A DNA stretch of 64,000 nt from assembly GCA_023205875.1 (NCBI GenBank), contig CP060759.1, forward strand, positions 907,501 through 971,500, given 5' to 3'. The notes beneath the pieces were generated by a model that had not been told where the DNA came from, made no database searches, and was given only the letters and a program-made list of their open reading frames with translations. Source of the stretch: Chloropicon primus. Lineage: Eukaryota > Chlorophyta > Chloropicophyceae > Chloropicales > Chloropicaceae. The position numbers and the translations under genes were made by a program. Positions 35,601 to 50,600 of the stretch are shown one piece after another; the stretch's first letter is position 1; every line of letters starts with the position of its first letter.

Positions 35601-38600
35601 GATTCAACAAGGTCCTTGGTCATTCACTTGTGATGAAAACAATGACAAAGCAATCGCAGGGACAAGCTCGTTTGGCATGAGCGGAGTCAACAGTCACGGG
35701 GTTGTTGAAGCAAAACTTGCAGGCCATACTTACAATGCGCAGAGTATTGCATGGAATAACAGGCAAGTACTCTTCCCAATGGTTGGGTGTGCATCTGTGA
35801 AGGCTTCCTACAAAGCACCTACAAAACAACACCAAGCATTTGCGATTCAAATCAAGGACCACAACCTGCTCGACCACATGGTCATGGGGAAATCCATTTT
35901 ACCAGGTGCAGGATTCATGGAACTGTCATCAGCCTCTGCACGAGCTATGCTTAATCCAAACGTCTTACGTGATCTCAAACCAGTGCTTGCAAAGATATCA
36001 ATTCCAGCCCCGATGCAGTTGGAACCAAACAAACATCAAATGATGCAATGTACGGTGGACACAGTGACCGGACAAGTAGGACTGAAAAGTCACAAAACCT
36101 GGAATCTCCAAGCCATATGGAAGAAACCAGTCAAACACTTGCCAGAGCGCCAAACCACACACGAAGATCAAAACGAGTGGAACAAAGGCATCATGGGTAT
36201 AATGCACCACAATCAAGCTGCACACACAGCCAATGCAATTGCAACAGTCGCCAAAACATCAAATGACCTCTATGATTACACCGTCAACCCAGCTGTGGGC
36301 GACGCAAATCTACAGCTTGGTGCCGTGGAAAGCGTGATTCGTTTGGCGAGCCAAGACAATGCTAGTCAAGAAACGCAAGTACCAACGGGTTGCCATGCCT
36401 ATTACATGGGCGACCAGTCAGATGCTCCAGCAGCATACACGGCAGTCTGTCAGAATGGCTCCCAAGCTGGCATCTCAAGCCATAGACTAAAAAGTCTATG
36501 TGAAGAGATCAACTGTGCCTCAGTTCTCAATTTGCAAACCAAAGCAGCATTTAGATTGCAAAGTGCTTTGAATGCAGCCAACAGCCAACAGAAAGTGCAA
36601 GAAAAGGACATGCTCTTATCGGCTTTGGTGTGGTCAGCCTGCTATGCGACCCCTCTGGACTGCGCTGCTCATCAAAATGCAATAATCGCAGGATCAAGGG
36701 ACGCACAAGAGAATGTGCTTCTCGTGAAACTTGGAGACGCGCAATCCAATTTGGAGCATCCTCTCAAGATTGCATGCAGAAATGCAGGAGCTCTCTATTC
36801 ATCATCTCATGTGGATAGTCCTGAAATGCAAGAGTACCTGACAAACACCTCAAAGTCGGTCCACGTTGTTTGCCTTGTCTCGCACCAAGCAAATGTTGCA
36901 AAGCAACTTGTAGGCCTTGCCAACCTTGTCAAAGCGGTGAACAAGTCAAACATGGAATCACCTAGTATCACTGTGGTTTTCTTGGATTCACAAACGACCA
37001 TGAACGTCCAACACAACACCTCAAAAGCATTGTGGGGAGCATGCAGGACGATGAGAATGGAGTACCCATCCTTGCAATTGACAACCATTCAAATGGATGC
37101 ACACATGGACAAGAGTCAGGCAGCTCTTTACCTCGTGTCAGAAATCCAAAACAAACATTCAACTGAAAAGGAAGTCATGTACAAGAATGCGACACGATAC
37201 ATCAATACCATTGTGGAGAAGTATCCTTCTGCATCACAGCATCTCTCCCTCAATCCACATCTGGAAAAGCTCCAGAGAGGATCATATGTTATCACAGGAG
37301 GTCTTGGAGGTCTGGGTCTTGTGACCGCGCAACTTCTTGCAGATATGGGAGCGACAAGCATATCTCTCCTCTCAAGAAGTGGCATCATTCAGCGCACGGA
37401 CCAAAACCTTAATGCCATTCTCGACAAAGTAAGAGAGAAAGCCAATGTGGAGGTTATCGCATGTGATGTGAGCAAAGAAGATCATGTGCGCAATCTCTAC
37501 ACAAAGCAAAACCATCCTTGTGTGGGAATTATACATGCTGCCGGTGTCTTACGAGATGGCCTTGCTGCAAATCTCAACCATACTCAGGTCCAACAGGTAT
37601 TTGACCCAAAGATCAGTGGCGCTTTGCATTTGCATCACAACACACTCCTGCAGCCATTGCAGGTATGCATCATGTTCTCCTCCATAGCTTCACTCTATGG
37701 AAGCATTGGTCAGACCTCCTACAGTGCAGCAAATACCTATCTTGATACATTGGCTGCTCTAAGGCAAAACCAAGGCCTTCCTGCGGTCAGCATACAATGG
37801 CCAGCAATATCTGGCATTGGCATGTGGGAAGGTCTATCAAGTGTCCACAAGAAAACAACACCATTTACTTTGGCAGTGACAGATGTTGTGAAGGTGATGA
37901 AACATCTTGTTTCAAGTGTCCCAATTCCTGCACCAAACATTGCTATGCTGCCACAAAGCCTCGTTCACGACGTAAATGTTGAGAGGAAGCAAAACGATAA
38001 AAACATGGACCCTGTTGTTGATACAAAGGATCCGTCTTGGTATGAATTGCCTTCTCAATGGAAGCAGTTGCAAGTGACTAAGCTCTCCAACAACTTCAGT
38101 GAAGCAACTTCGATGCAGCATCTCAACACATTAGATTGTGAAGAAAATGAAGTGGTAGTACGGGTCATCTATGCAGGAGTCAATGCTAGTGATGTCAACT
38201 TCAGTGCTGGAAAGTACCATGGAAGTGAAGCAGCAGCAACGAAAGCTCTCCCATTTGCAGCTGGACTTGAAGGTGTAGGTCTTGTGGTTAAGAAAGGAAG
38301 CAAAACAAAGATCTCTATTGGGAGTCCCGTGGCATGCATGGCACCTGGTTGTTATTCAGACTTCCTCACAATCAAGGAAAGCAGTCTACTTACTATCTCT
38401 GAGATACAAATTGAGACAGTTGCACTGCTAACATCTGGACTCACAGCAACGCTTGCGCTTTCTCAAGTCGGCCAAATGAAAAATGGTGGTGAAACCGTCC
38501 TAGTTACAGCAGCCGCTGGTGGCACCGGTCAATTTGCTGTTCAGCTTGCAAAACTGGCAGGTAACCGTGTTATAGCAACATGCAGCAACCCAAGAAAGAA

Positions 38601-41600
38601 AGATCTTCTTGAAGAACTCGGAGCAGAACGTGTCATCAACTACAAATTGGAAGATGTCCAAAAAGTTCTCAAAGAAGAATACCCACGTGGCATTTCCCTT
38701 GTATATGATGGAGTTGGAGGGAAATTGCTTCAAAACATTCTTCCAGCTGTGTCGCCACTGGGTAGAATTGTCACCATTGGCGCCGTGTCAACATACCAAG
38801 CAGATGAAGAATCTGCGTTGAAACAGGAGCACATGCAAAGTTTGTACCAACGTGGAGTGTCCATCTTGGGCTTTTACTTGCCCGCATACAAGAGTCAGTT
38901 CCAAAAGTACCTCAATCAACTCTGTGACCTTCATCGCACTAAGAAACTTAGGGTACACGTGGATGTCAAGAAACGATATTGCGGGGCTGAAATGGCCCCT
39001 GATGCTGTCAAAGATCTCCACTCTGGAAAGACTCAGGGGAAGGTTGTTGTGCAAATACCACAACATGTGCCAAAAACATTCAAAGACCTTTCTGCTCAGC
39101 TCAAAACTAATTACAGCCTGAACACGAATGCAGTACCAAAAAGCAAAGACAGCAACAAAATGCAAGTTGACGTTGTCTCCCTGACTTCCCAAGTGCAAAA
39201 AACAATTGAGCAAGCAGTCATAGATACTATTGGAGAAACCATTGACACGGAAAGTCCTCTCATGGAAGCAGGAGTCGACTCGCTTGCTTCATCAGAGCTT
39301 ATCAACAAGATCAATGATGACATGGGAACCTCTTTGGCGCCCACAATCTTGTTCGACTATCCAACAATTCAGGATCTCACACAGCACCTTGTGCAGACCC
39401 TCAAAGGACCTGACGCTACAGATCACGCCATTGAGGCTGTGGAGCGCATCCCAAACCATGATCCAATGCATGCTGTGACAACAACAATGCTGTCTTCTGC
39501 TATCAGATATCCAAACCATACAAATTCAAACCAAAGGTTCTTGAATGTCCTTAACAACCAATCCGAGCTTTGCGCAGTCACTCCACTTCAACGGTGGGAC
39601 CGCATGGATTGGTATTCCTCACAGGGCTATGGGAACGACATCTATGTGCCCTTTGGATACTGGCTTCCAGACCTCTGGACATTCCAACCTGATGCACTAA
39701 GCATGACTTCCGCAGAATCCCTTTATGTGGACCCACAAGGAAGGAAGCTCCTGGAGGTCACATGGGAGGCCATGTACAACACTCCTCTATCTTCAAACAA
39801 ACATGCCAGAACAAATACAGGTGTTTATGTAGGATGCATGTCCACAGAGTACCCACATATCCTGAAGGGGGCAAACATGGCAAACAATGCTGGTACAGGT
39901 ACTGGAAGCGGCATTAGCTTCCTTTGTGGTCGTGTTTCTTATGTGATGGGCTTCAAAGGACCATGCATCAGCATAGATACTGCATGTTCCTCCTCCCTTG
40001 CAGCAACTCACTTGGGCAGGACAGCCATTATAGCACATGAATGTGATACAGCAACAATAGCAGGAACAAATATAATGATTGCACCACAAACAACGCAAGC
40101 TATTTGCAATTTGCAAGCCCTTGCCGTGGATGGAAGATGCAAAACCCTTGATGCAACTGCAAATGGATATGGCCGTGCCGAAGCTATTGCTGCCGTAATC
40201 ATTGCAAATGCAAACGATACATACACGAACATGCTCAAAATGCCTGTCAACATCGCTGCATCTTTTGTGAACCAAGATGGAAGATCAAGCAGTCTGACTG
40301 CACCAAATGGGCCATCACAGTCAACACTCATCTCATCTGCTTTGAGGCAAGCAAATCTGAAGCCAGAACAAATCAACCATGTTGTCATGCATGGAACAGG
40401 AACACCTCTGGGTGACCCAATTGAGGTTGGTGCCCTGGGACAAGCATTCCATTCAGATGACAAAGTTCATATGCTTGCACTTGCTGCAGTCAAGGTTGCT
40501 TTTGGACATACAGAAGGAGCAGCAGGACTCACGGGCCTACTTAGTGCAATGCAGTCGTGTAGCACGTTATGCATTCAACCGGTTACCGCATGCAGAAACA
40601 TGAATGTTCATGTGCAGGGTGCAATCAAAGATCATAGAGATGGGCACAAAAGAGTCACTTCTGCAAGGATTCAACAAGGTCCTTGGTCATTCACTTGTGA
40701 TGAAAACAATGACAAAGCAATCGCAGGGACAAGCTCGTTTGGCATGAGCGGAGTCAACAGTCACGGGGTTGTTGAAGCAAAACTTGCAGGCCATACTTAC
40801 AATGCGCAGAGTATTGCATGGAACAACAAGCAAGTACTCTTCCCAATGGTTGGGTGTGCATTTGTGAAGGCTTCCTACAAAGCATCTACAAAACAACACC
40901 AAGTATTTGCGATTCAAATCAAGGACCACAACCTGCTCGACCACATGGTCATGGGGAAATCCATTTTACCAGGTGCAGGATTCATGGAACTGTCATCAGC
41001 CTCTGCACGAGCTATGCTCAATCCAAACGTCTTACGTGATCTCAAACCAGTGCTTGCAAAGATATCAATTCCAGCCCCGATGCAGTTGGAACCAAACAAA
41101 CATCAAATGATGCAATGTACGGTGGACACAGTGACCGGACAAGTAGGACTGAAAAGTCACAAAACCTGGAATCTCCAAGCCATATGGAAGAAACCAGTCA
41201 AACACTTGCCAGAGCGCCAAACCACACACGAAGATCAAAACGAGTGGAACAAAGGCATCATGGGTATAATGCACCACAATCAAGCTGCACACACAGCCAA
41301 TGCAATTGCAACAGTCGCCAAAACATCAAATGACCTCTATGATTACACCGTCAACCCAGCTGTGGGCGACGCAAATCTACAGCTTGGTGCCGTGGAAAGC
41401 GTGATTCGTTTGGCGAGCCAAGACAATGCTAGTCAAGAAACGCAAGTACCAACGGGTTGCCATGCCTATTACATGGGCGACCAGTCAGATGCTCCAGCAG
41501 CATACACGGCAGTCTGTCAGAATGGCTCCCAAGCTGGCATCTCAAGCCATAGACTAAAAAGTCTATGTGAAGAGATCAACTGTGCCTCAGTTCTCAATTT

Positions 41601-44600
41601 GCAAACCAAAGCAGCATTTAGATCGCAAAGTGCTTTGAATGCAGCCAACAGCCAACAGAAAGTGCAAGAAAAGGACATGCTCTTATCGGCTTTGGTGTGG
41701 TCAGCCTGCTATGCGACCCCTCTGGACTGCGCTGCTCATCAAAATGCAATAATCGCAGGATCAAGGGACGCACAAGAGAATGTGCTTCTCGTGAAACTTG
41801 GAGACGCGCAATCCAATTTGGAGCATCCTCTCAAGATTGCATGCAGAAATGCAGGAGCTCTCTATTCATCATCTCATGTGGATAGTCCTGAAATGCAAGA
41901 GTACCTGACAAACACCTCAAAGTCGGTCCACGTTGTTTGCCTTGTCTCGCACCAAGCAAATGTTGCAAAGCAACTTGTAGGCCTTGCCAACCTTGTCAAA
42001 GCGGTGAACAAGTCAAACATGGAATCACCTAGTATCACTGTGGTTTTCTTGGATTCACAAACGACCATGAACGTCCAACACAACACCTCAAAAGCATTGT
42101 GGGGAGCATGCAGGACGATGAGAATGGAGTACCCATCCTTGCAATTGACAACCATTCAAATGGATGCACACATGGACAAGAGTCAGGCAGCTCTTTACCT
42201 CGTGTCAGAAATCCAAAACAAACATTCAACTGAAAAGGAAGTCATGTACAAGAATGCGACACGATACATCAATACCATTGTGGAGAAGTATCCTTCTGCA
42301 TCACAGCATCTCTCCCTCAATCCACATCTGGAAAAGCTCCAGAGAGGATCATATGTTATCACAGGAGGTCTTGGAGGTCTGGGTCTTGTGACCGCGCAAC
42401 TTCTTGCAGATATGGGAGCGACAAGCATATCTCTCCTCTCAAGAAGTGGCATCATTCAGCGCACGGACCAAAACCTTAATGCCATTCTCGACAAAGTAAG
42501 AGAGAAAGCCAATGTGGAGGTTATCGCATGTGATGTGAGCAAAGAAGATCATGTGCGCAATCTCTACACAAAGCAAAACCATCCTTGTGTGGGAATTATA
42601 CATGCTGCCGGTGTCTTACGAGATGGCCTTGCTGCAAATCTCAACCATACTCAGGTCCAACAGGTATTTGACCCAAAGATCAGTGGCGCTTTGCATTTGC
42701 ATCACAACACACTCCTGCAGCCATTGCAGGTATGCATCATGTTCTCCTCCATAGCTTCACTCTATGGAAGCATTGGTCAGACCTCCTACAGTGCAGCAAA
42801 TACCTATCTTGATACTTTGGCTGCTCTAAGGCAAAACCAAGGCCTTCCTGCGGTCAGCATACAATGGCCAGCAATATCTGGCATTGGCATGTGGGAAGGT
42901 CTATCAAGTGTCCACAAGAAAACAACACCGTTCACGCTGTCTGTCGAGGGAGCTATCACATCTCTCAATAAGATTCTGAAGGACCTTTCATCCTTCACAA
43001 TCACAACCGTGACGATTTTACCAAGGTGGATGATCTACGGAACCAGGGAAAAGAACAAAGCACACATGGCAGCAAAGGCGGATCCAAATGAAATCCAGCG
43101 GCAGCCAACAAGCGGAAGAAGCCAGAGCGTCAAATTCACATCTGTAGCTGTGTTGACTTCCCAAGTGCAAAAAACAATTGAGCAAGCAGTCATAGATACT
43201 ATTGGAGAAACCATTGACACGGAAAGTCCTCTCATGGAAGCAGGAGTCGACTCGCTTGCTTCATCAGAGCTTATCAACAAGATCAATGATGACATGGGAA
43301 CCTCTTTGGGGCCCACAATCTTGTTCGACTATCCAACAATTCAGGATCTCACACAGCATCTTGTGCAGACCCTCAAAGGACCTGACGCTACAGATCACGC
43401 CATTGAGGCTGTGGAGCGCATCCCAAACCATGATCCAATGCATGCTGTGACAACAACAATGCTGTCTTCTGCTATCAGATATCCAAACCATACAAATTCA
43501 AACCAAAGGTTCTTGAATGTCCTTAACAACCAATCCGAGCTTTGCGCAGTCACTCCACTTCAACGGTGGGACCGCATGGATTGGTATTCCTCACAGGGCT
43601 ATGGGAACGACATCTATGTGCCCTTTGGATACTGGCTTCCAGACCTCTGGACATTCCAACCTGATGCACTAAGCATGACTTCCGCAGAATCCCTTTATGT
43701 GGACCCACAAGGAAGGAAGCTCCTGGAGGTCACATGGGAGGCCATGTACAACACTCCTCTATCTTCAAACAAACATGCCAGAACAAATACAGGTGTTTAT
43801 GTAGGATGCATGTCCACAGAGTACCCACATATCCTGAAGGGGGCAAACATGGCAAACAATGCTGGTACAGGTACTGGAAGCGGCATTAGCTTCCTTTGTG
43901 GTCGTGTTTCTTATGTGATGGGCTTCAAAGGACCATGCATCAGCATAGATACTGCATGTTCCTCCTCCCTTGCAGCAACTCACTTGGGCAGGACAGCCAT
44001 TATAGCACATGAATGTGATACAGCAACAATAGCAGGAACAAATATAATGATTGCACCACAAACAACGCAAGGTGTTTGCAATTTGCAAGCCCTTGCCGTG
44101 GATGGAAGATGCAAAACCCTTGATGCAACTGCAAATGGATATGGCCGTGCCGAAGCTATTGCTGCCGTAATCATTGCAAATGCAAACGATACACACACGA
44201 ACATGCTCAAAATGCCTGTCAACATCGTTGCATCTTTTGTGAACCAAGATGGAAGATCAAGCAGTCTGACTGCACCAAATGGGCCATCACAGTCAACACT
44301 CATCTCATCTGCTTTGAGGCAAGCAAATCTGAAGCCAGAACAAATCAACCATGTTGTCATGCATGGAACAGGAACACCTCTGGGTGACCCAATTGAGGTT
44401 GGTGCCCTGGGACAAGCATTCCATTCGGATGACAAAGTTCATATGCTTGCACTTGCTGCAGTCAAGGTTGCTTTCGGACATACAGAAGGAGCAGCAGGAC
44501 TCACGGGCCTACTTAGTGCAATGCAGTCGTGTAGCACGTTATGCATTCAACCGGTTACCGCATGCAGAAACATGAATGTTCATGTGCAGGGTGCAATCAA

Positions 44601-47600
44601 AGATCATAGAGATGGGCACAAAAGAGTCACTTCTGCAAGGATTCAACAAGGTCCTTGGTCATTCACTTGTGATGAAAACAATGACAAAGCAATCGCAGGG
44701 ACAAGCTCGTTTGGCATGAGCGGAGTCAACAGTCACGGGGTTGTTGAAGCAAAACTTGCAGGCCATACTTACAATGCGCAGAGTATTGCATGGAATAACA
44801 GGCAAGTACTCTTCCCAATGGTTGGGTGTGCATTTGTGAAGGCTTCCTACAAAGCATCTACAAAACAACACCAAGTATTTGCGATTCAAATCAAGGACCA
44901 CAACCTGCTCGACCACATGGTCATGGGGAAATCCATTTTACCAGGTGCAGGATTCATGGAACTGTCATCAGCCTCTGCACGAGCTATGCTCAATCCAAAC
45001 GTCTTACGTGATCTCAAACCAGTGCTTGCAAAGATATCAATTCCAGCCCCGATGCAGTTGGAACCAAACAAACATCAAATGATGCAATGTACGGTGGACA
45101 CAGTGACCGGACAAGTAGGACTGAAAAGTCACAAAACCTGGAATCTCCAAGCCATATGGAAGAAACCAGTCAAACACTTGCCAGAGCGCCAAACCACACA
45201 CGAAGATCAAAACGAGTGGAACAAAGGCATCATGGGTATAATGCACCACAATCAAGCTGCACACACAGCCAATGCAATTGCAACAGTCGCCAAAATATCA
45301 AATGACCTCTATGATTACACCGTCAACCCAGCTGTGGGCGACGCAAATCTACAGCTTGGTGCCGTGGAAAGCGTGATTCGTTTGGTGAGCCAAGACAATG
45401 CTAGTCAAGAAACGCAAGTACCAACGGGTTGCCATGCCTATTACATGGGCGACCAGTCAGATGCTCCAGCAGCATACACGGCAGTCTGTCAGAATGGCTC
45501 CCAAGCTGGCATCTCAAGCCATAGACTAAAAAGTCTATGTGAAGAGATCAACTGTGCCTCAGTTCTCAATTTGCAAACCAAAGCAGCATTTAGATCGCAA
45601 AGTGCTTTGAATGCAGCCAACAGCCAACAGAAAGTGCAAGAAAAGGACATGCTCTTATCGGCTTTGGTGTGGTCAGCCTGCTATGCGACCCCTCTGGACT
45701 GCGCTGCTCATCAAAATGCAATAATCGCAGGATCAAGGGACGCACAAGAGAATGTGCTTCTCGTGAAACTTGGAGACGCGCAATCCAATTTGGAGCATCC
45801 TCTCAAGATTGCATGCAGAAATGCAGGAGCTCTCTATTCATCATCTCATGTGGATAGTCCTGAAATGCAAGAGTACCTGACAAACACCTCAAAGTCGGTC
45901 CACGTTGTTTGCCTTGTCTCGCACCAAGCAAATGTTGCAAAGCAACTTGTAGGCCTTGCCAACCTTGTCAAAGCGGTGAACAAGTCAAACATGGAATCAC
46001 CTAGTATCACTGTGGTTTTCTTGGATTCACAAACGACCATGAACGTCCAACACAACACCTCAAAAGCATTGTGGGGAGCATGCAGGACGATGAGAATGGA
46101 GTACCCATCCTTGCAATTGACAACCATTCAAATGGATGCACACATGGACAAGAGTCAGGCAGCTCTTTACCTCGTGTCAGAAATCCAAAACAAACATTCA
46201 ACTGAAAAGGAAGTCATGTACAAGAATGCGACACGATACATCAATACCATTGTGGAGAAGTATCCTTCTGCATCACAGCATCTCTCCCTCAATCCACATC
46301 TGGAAAAGCTCCAGAGAGGATCATATGTTATCACAGGAGGTCTTGGAGGTCTGGGTCTTGTGACCGCGCAACTTCTTGCAGATATGGGAGCGACAAGCAT
46401 ATCTCTCCTCTCAAGAAGTGGCATCATTCAGCGCACGGACCAAAACCTTAATGCCATTCTCGACAAAGTAAGAGAGAAAGCCAATGTGGAGGTTATCGCA
46501 TGTGATGTGAGCAAAGAAGATCATGTGCGCAATCTCTACACAAAGCAAAACCATCCTTGTGTGGGAATTATACATGCTGCCGGTGTCTTACGAGATGGCC
46601 TTGCTGCAAATCTCAACCATACTCAGGTCCAACAGGTATTTGACCCAAAGATCAGTGGCGCTTTGCATTTGCATCACAACACACTCCTGCAGCCATTGCA
46701 GGTATGCATCATGTTCTCCTCCATAGCTTCACTCTATGGAAGCATTGGTCAGACCTCCTACAGTGCAGCAAATACCTATCTTGATACTTTGGCTGCTCTA
46801 AGGCAAAACCAAGGCCTTCCTGCGGTCAGCATACAATGGCCAGCAATATCTGGCATTGGCATGTGGGAAGGTCTATCAAGTGTCCACAAGAAAACAACAC
46901 CATTTACTTTGGCAGTGACAGATGTTGTGAAGGTGATGAAACATCTTGTTTCAAGTGTCCCAATTCCTGCACCAAACATTGCTATGCTGCCACAAAGCCT
47001 CGTTCACGACGTAAATGTTGAGAGGAAGCAAAACGATAAAAACATGGACCCTGTTGTTGATACAAAGGATCCGTCTTGGTATGAATTGCCTTCTCAATGG
47101 AAGCAGTTGCAAGTGACTAAGCTCTCCAACAACTTCAGTGAAGCAACTTCGATGCAGCATCTCAACACATTAGATTGTGAAGAAAATGAAGTGGTAGTAC
47201 GGGTCATCTATGCAGGAGTCAATGCTAGTGATGTCAACTTCAGTGCTGGAAAGTACCATGGAAGTGAAGCAGCAGCAACGAAAGCTCTCCCATTTGCAGC
47301 TGGACTTGAAGGTGTAGGTCTTGTGGTTAAGAAAGGAAGCAAAACAAAGATCTCTATTGGGAGTCCCGTGGCATGCATGGCACCTGGTTGTTATTCAGAC
47401 TTCCTCACAATCAAGGAAAGCAGTCTACTTACTATCTCTGAGATACAAATTGAGACAGTTGCACTGCTAACATCTGGACTCACAGCAACGCTTGCGCTTT
47501 CTCAAGTCGGCCAAATGAAAAATGGTGGTGAAACCGTCCTAGTTACAGCAGCCGCTGGTGGCACCGGTCAATTTGCTGTTCAGCTTGCAAAACTGGCAGG

Positions 47601-50600
47601 TAACCGTGTTATAGCAACATGCAGCAACCCAAGAAAGAAAGATCTTCTTGAAGAACTCGGAGCAGAACGTGTCATCAACTACAAATTGGAAGATGTCCAA
47701 AAGTTCTCAAAGAAGAATACCCACGTGGCATTTCCCTTGTATATGATGGAGTTGGAGGGAAATTGCTTCAAAACATTCTTCCAGCTGTGTCGCCACTGGG
47801 TAGAATTGTCACCATTGGCGCCGTGTCAACATACCAAGCAGATGAAGAATCTGCGTTGAAACAGGAGCACATGCAAAGTTTGTACCAACGTGGAGTGTCC
47901 ATCTTGGGCTTTTACTTGCCCGCATACAAGAGTCAGTTCCAAAAGTACCTCAATCAACTCTGTGACCTTCATCGCACTAAGAAACTTAGGGTACACGTGG
48001 ATGTCAAGAAACGATATTGCGGGGCTGAAATGGCCCCTGATGCTGTCAAAGATCTCCACTCTGGAAAGACTCAGGGGAAGGTTGTTGTGCAAATACCACA
48101 ACATGTGCCAAAAACATTCAAAGACCTTTCTGCTCAGCTCAAAACTAATTACAGCCTGAACACGAATGCAGTACCAAAAAGCAAAGACAGCAACAAAATG
48201 CAAGTTGACGTTGTCTCCCTGACTTCCCAAGTGCAAAAAACAATTGAGCAAGCAGTCATAGATACTATTGGAGAAACCATTGACACGGAAAGTCCTCTCA
48301 TGGAAGCAGGAGTCGACTCGCTTGCTTCATCAGAGCTTATCAACAAGATCAATGATGACATGGGAACCTCTTTGGCGCCCACAATCTTGTTCGACTATCC
48401 AACAATTCAGGATCTCACACAGCACCTTGTGCAGACCCTCAAAGGACCTGACGCTACAGATCACGCCATTGAGGCTGTGGAGCGCATCCCAAACCATGAT
48501 CCAATGCATGCTGTGACAACAACAATGCTGTCTTCTGCTATCAGATATCCAAACCATACAAATTCAAACCAAAGGTTCTTGAATGTCCTTAACAACCAAT
48601 CCGAGCTTTGCGCAGTCACTCCACTTCAACGGTGGGACCGCATGGATTGGTATTCCTCACAGGGCTATGGGAACGACATCTATGTGCCCTTTGGATACTG
48701 GCTTCCAGACCTCTGGACATTCCAACCTGATGCACTAAGCATGACTTCCGCAGAATCCCTTTATGTGGACCCACAAGGAAGGAAGCTCCTGGAGGTCACA
48801 TGGGAGGCCATGTACAACACTCCTCTATCTTCAAACAAACATGCCAGAACAAATACAGGTGTTTATGTAGGATGCATGTCCACAGAGTACCCACATATCC
48901 TGAAGGGGGCAAACATGGCAAACAATGCTGGTACAGGTACTGGAAGCGGCATTAGCTTCCTTTGTGGTCGTGTTTCTTATGTGATGGGCTTCAAAGGACC
49001 ATGCATCAGCATAGATACTGCATGTTCCTCCTCGCTTGCAGCAACTCACTTGGGCAGGACAGCCATTATAGCACATGAATGTGATACAGCAACAATAGCA
49101 GGAACAAATATAATGATTGCACCACAAACAACGCAAGGTGTTTGCAATTTGCAAGCCCTTGCCGTGGATGGAAGATGCAAAACCCTTGATGCAACTGCAA
49201 ATGGATATGGCCGTGCCGAAGCTATTGCTGCCGTAATCATTGCAAATGCAAACGATACATACACGAACATGCTCAAAATGCCTGTCAACATCGTTGCATC
49301 TTTTGTGAACCAAGATGGAAGATCAAGCAGTCTGACTGCACCAAATGGGCCATCACAGTCAACACTCATCTCATCTGCTTTGAGGCAAGCAAATCTGAAG
49401 CCAGAACAAATCAACCATGTTGTCATGCATGGAACAGGAACACCTCTGGGTGACCCAATTGAGGTTGGTGCCCTGGGACAAGCATTCCATTCAGATGACA
49501 AAGTTCATATGCTTGCACTTGCTGCAGTCAAGGTTGCTTTCGGACATACAGAAGGAGCAGCAGGACTCACGGGCCTACTTAGTGCAATGCAGTCGTGTAG
49601 CACGTTATGCATTCAACCGGTTACCGCATGCAGAAACATGAATGTTCATGTGCAGGGTGCAATCAAAGATCATAGAGATGGGCACAAAAGAGTCACTTCT
49701 GCAAGGATTCAACAAGGTCCTTGGTCATTCACTTGTGATGAAAACAATGACAAAGCAATCGCAGGGACAAGCTCGTTTGGCATGAGCGGAGTCAACAGTC
49801 ACGGGGTTGTTGAAGCAAAACTTGCAGGCCATACTTACAATGCGCAGAGTATTGCATGGAACAACAAGCAAGTACTCTTCCCAATGGTTGGGTGTGCATT
49901 TGTGAAGGCTTCCTACAAAGCATCTACAAAACAACACCAAGTATTTGCGATTCAAATCAAGGACCACAACCTGCTCGACCACATGGTCATGGGGAAATCC
50001 ATTTTACCAGGTGCAGGATTCATGGAACTGTCATCAGCCTCTGCACGAGCTATGCTCAATCCAAACGTCTTACGTGATCTCAAACCAGTGCTTGCAAAGA
50101 TATCAATTCCAGCCCCGATGCAGTTGGAACCAAACAAACATCAAATGATGCAATGTACGGTGGACACAGTGACCGGACAAGTAGGACTGAAAAGTCACAA
50201 AACCTGGAATCTCCAAGCCATATGGAAGAAACCAGTCAAACACTTGCCAGAGCGCCAAACCACACACGAAGATCAAAACGAGTGGAACAAAGGCATCATG
50301 GGTATAATGCACCACAATCAAGCTGCACACACAGCCAATGCAATTGCAACAGTCGCCAAAACATCAAATGACCTCTATGATTACACCGTCAACCCAGCTG
50401 TGGGCGACGCAAATCTACAGCTTGGTGCCGTGGAAAGCGTGATTCGTTTGGTGAGCCAAGACAATGCTAGTCAAGAAACGCAAGTACCAACGGGTTGCCA
50501 TGCCTATTACATGGGCGACCAGTCAGATGCTCCAGCAGCATACACGGCAGTCTGTCAGAATGGCTCCCAAGCTGGCATCTCAAGCCATAGACTAAAAAGT

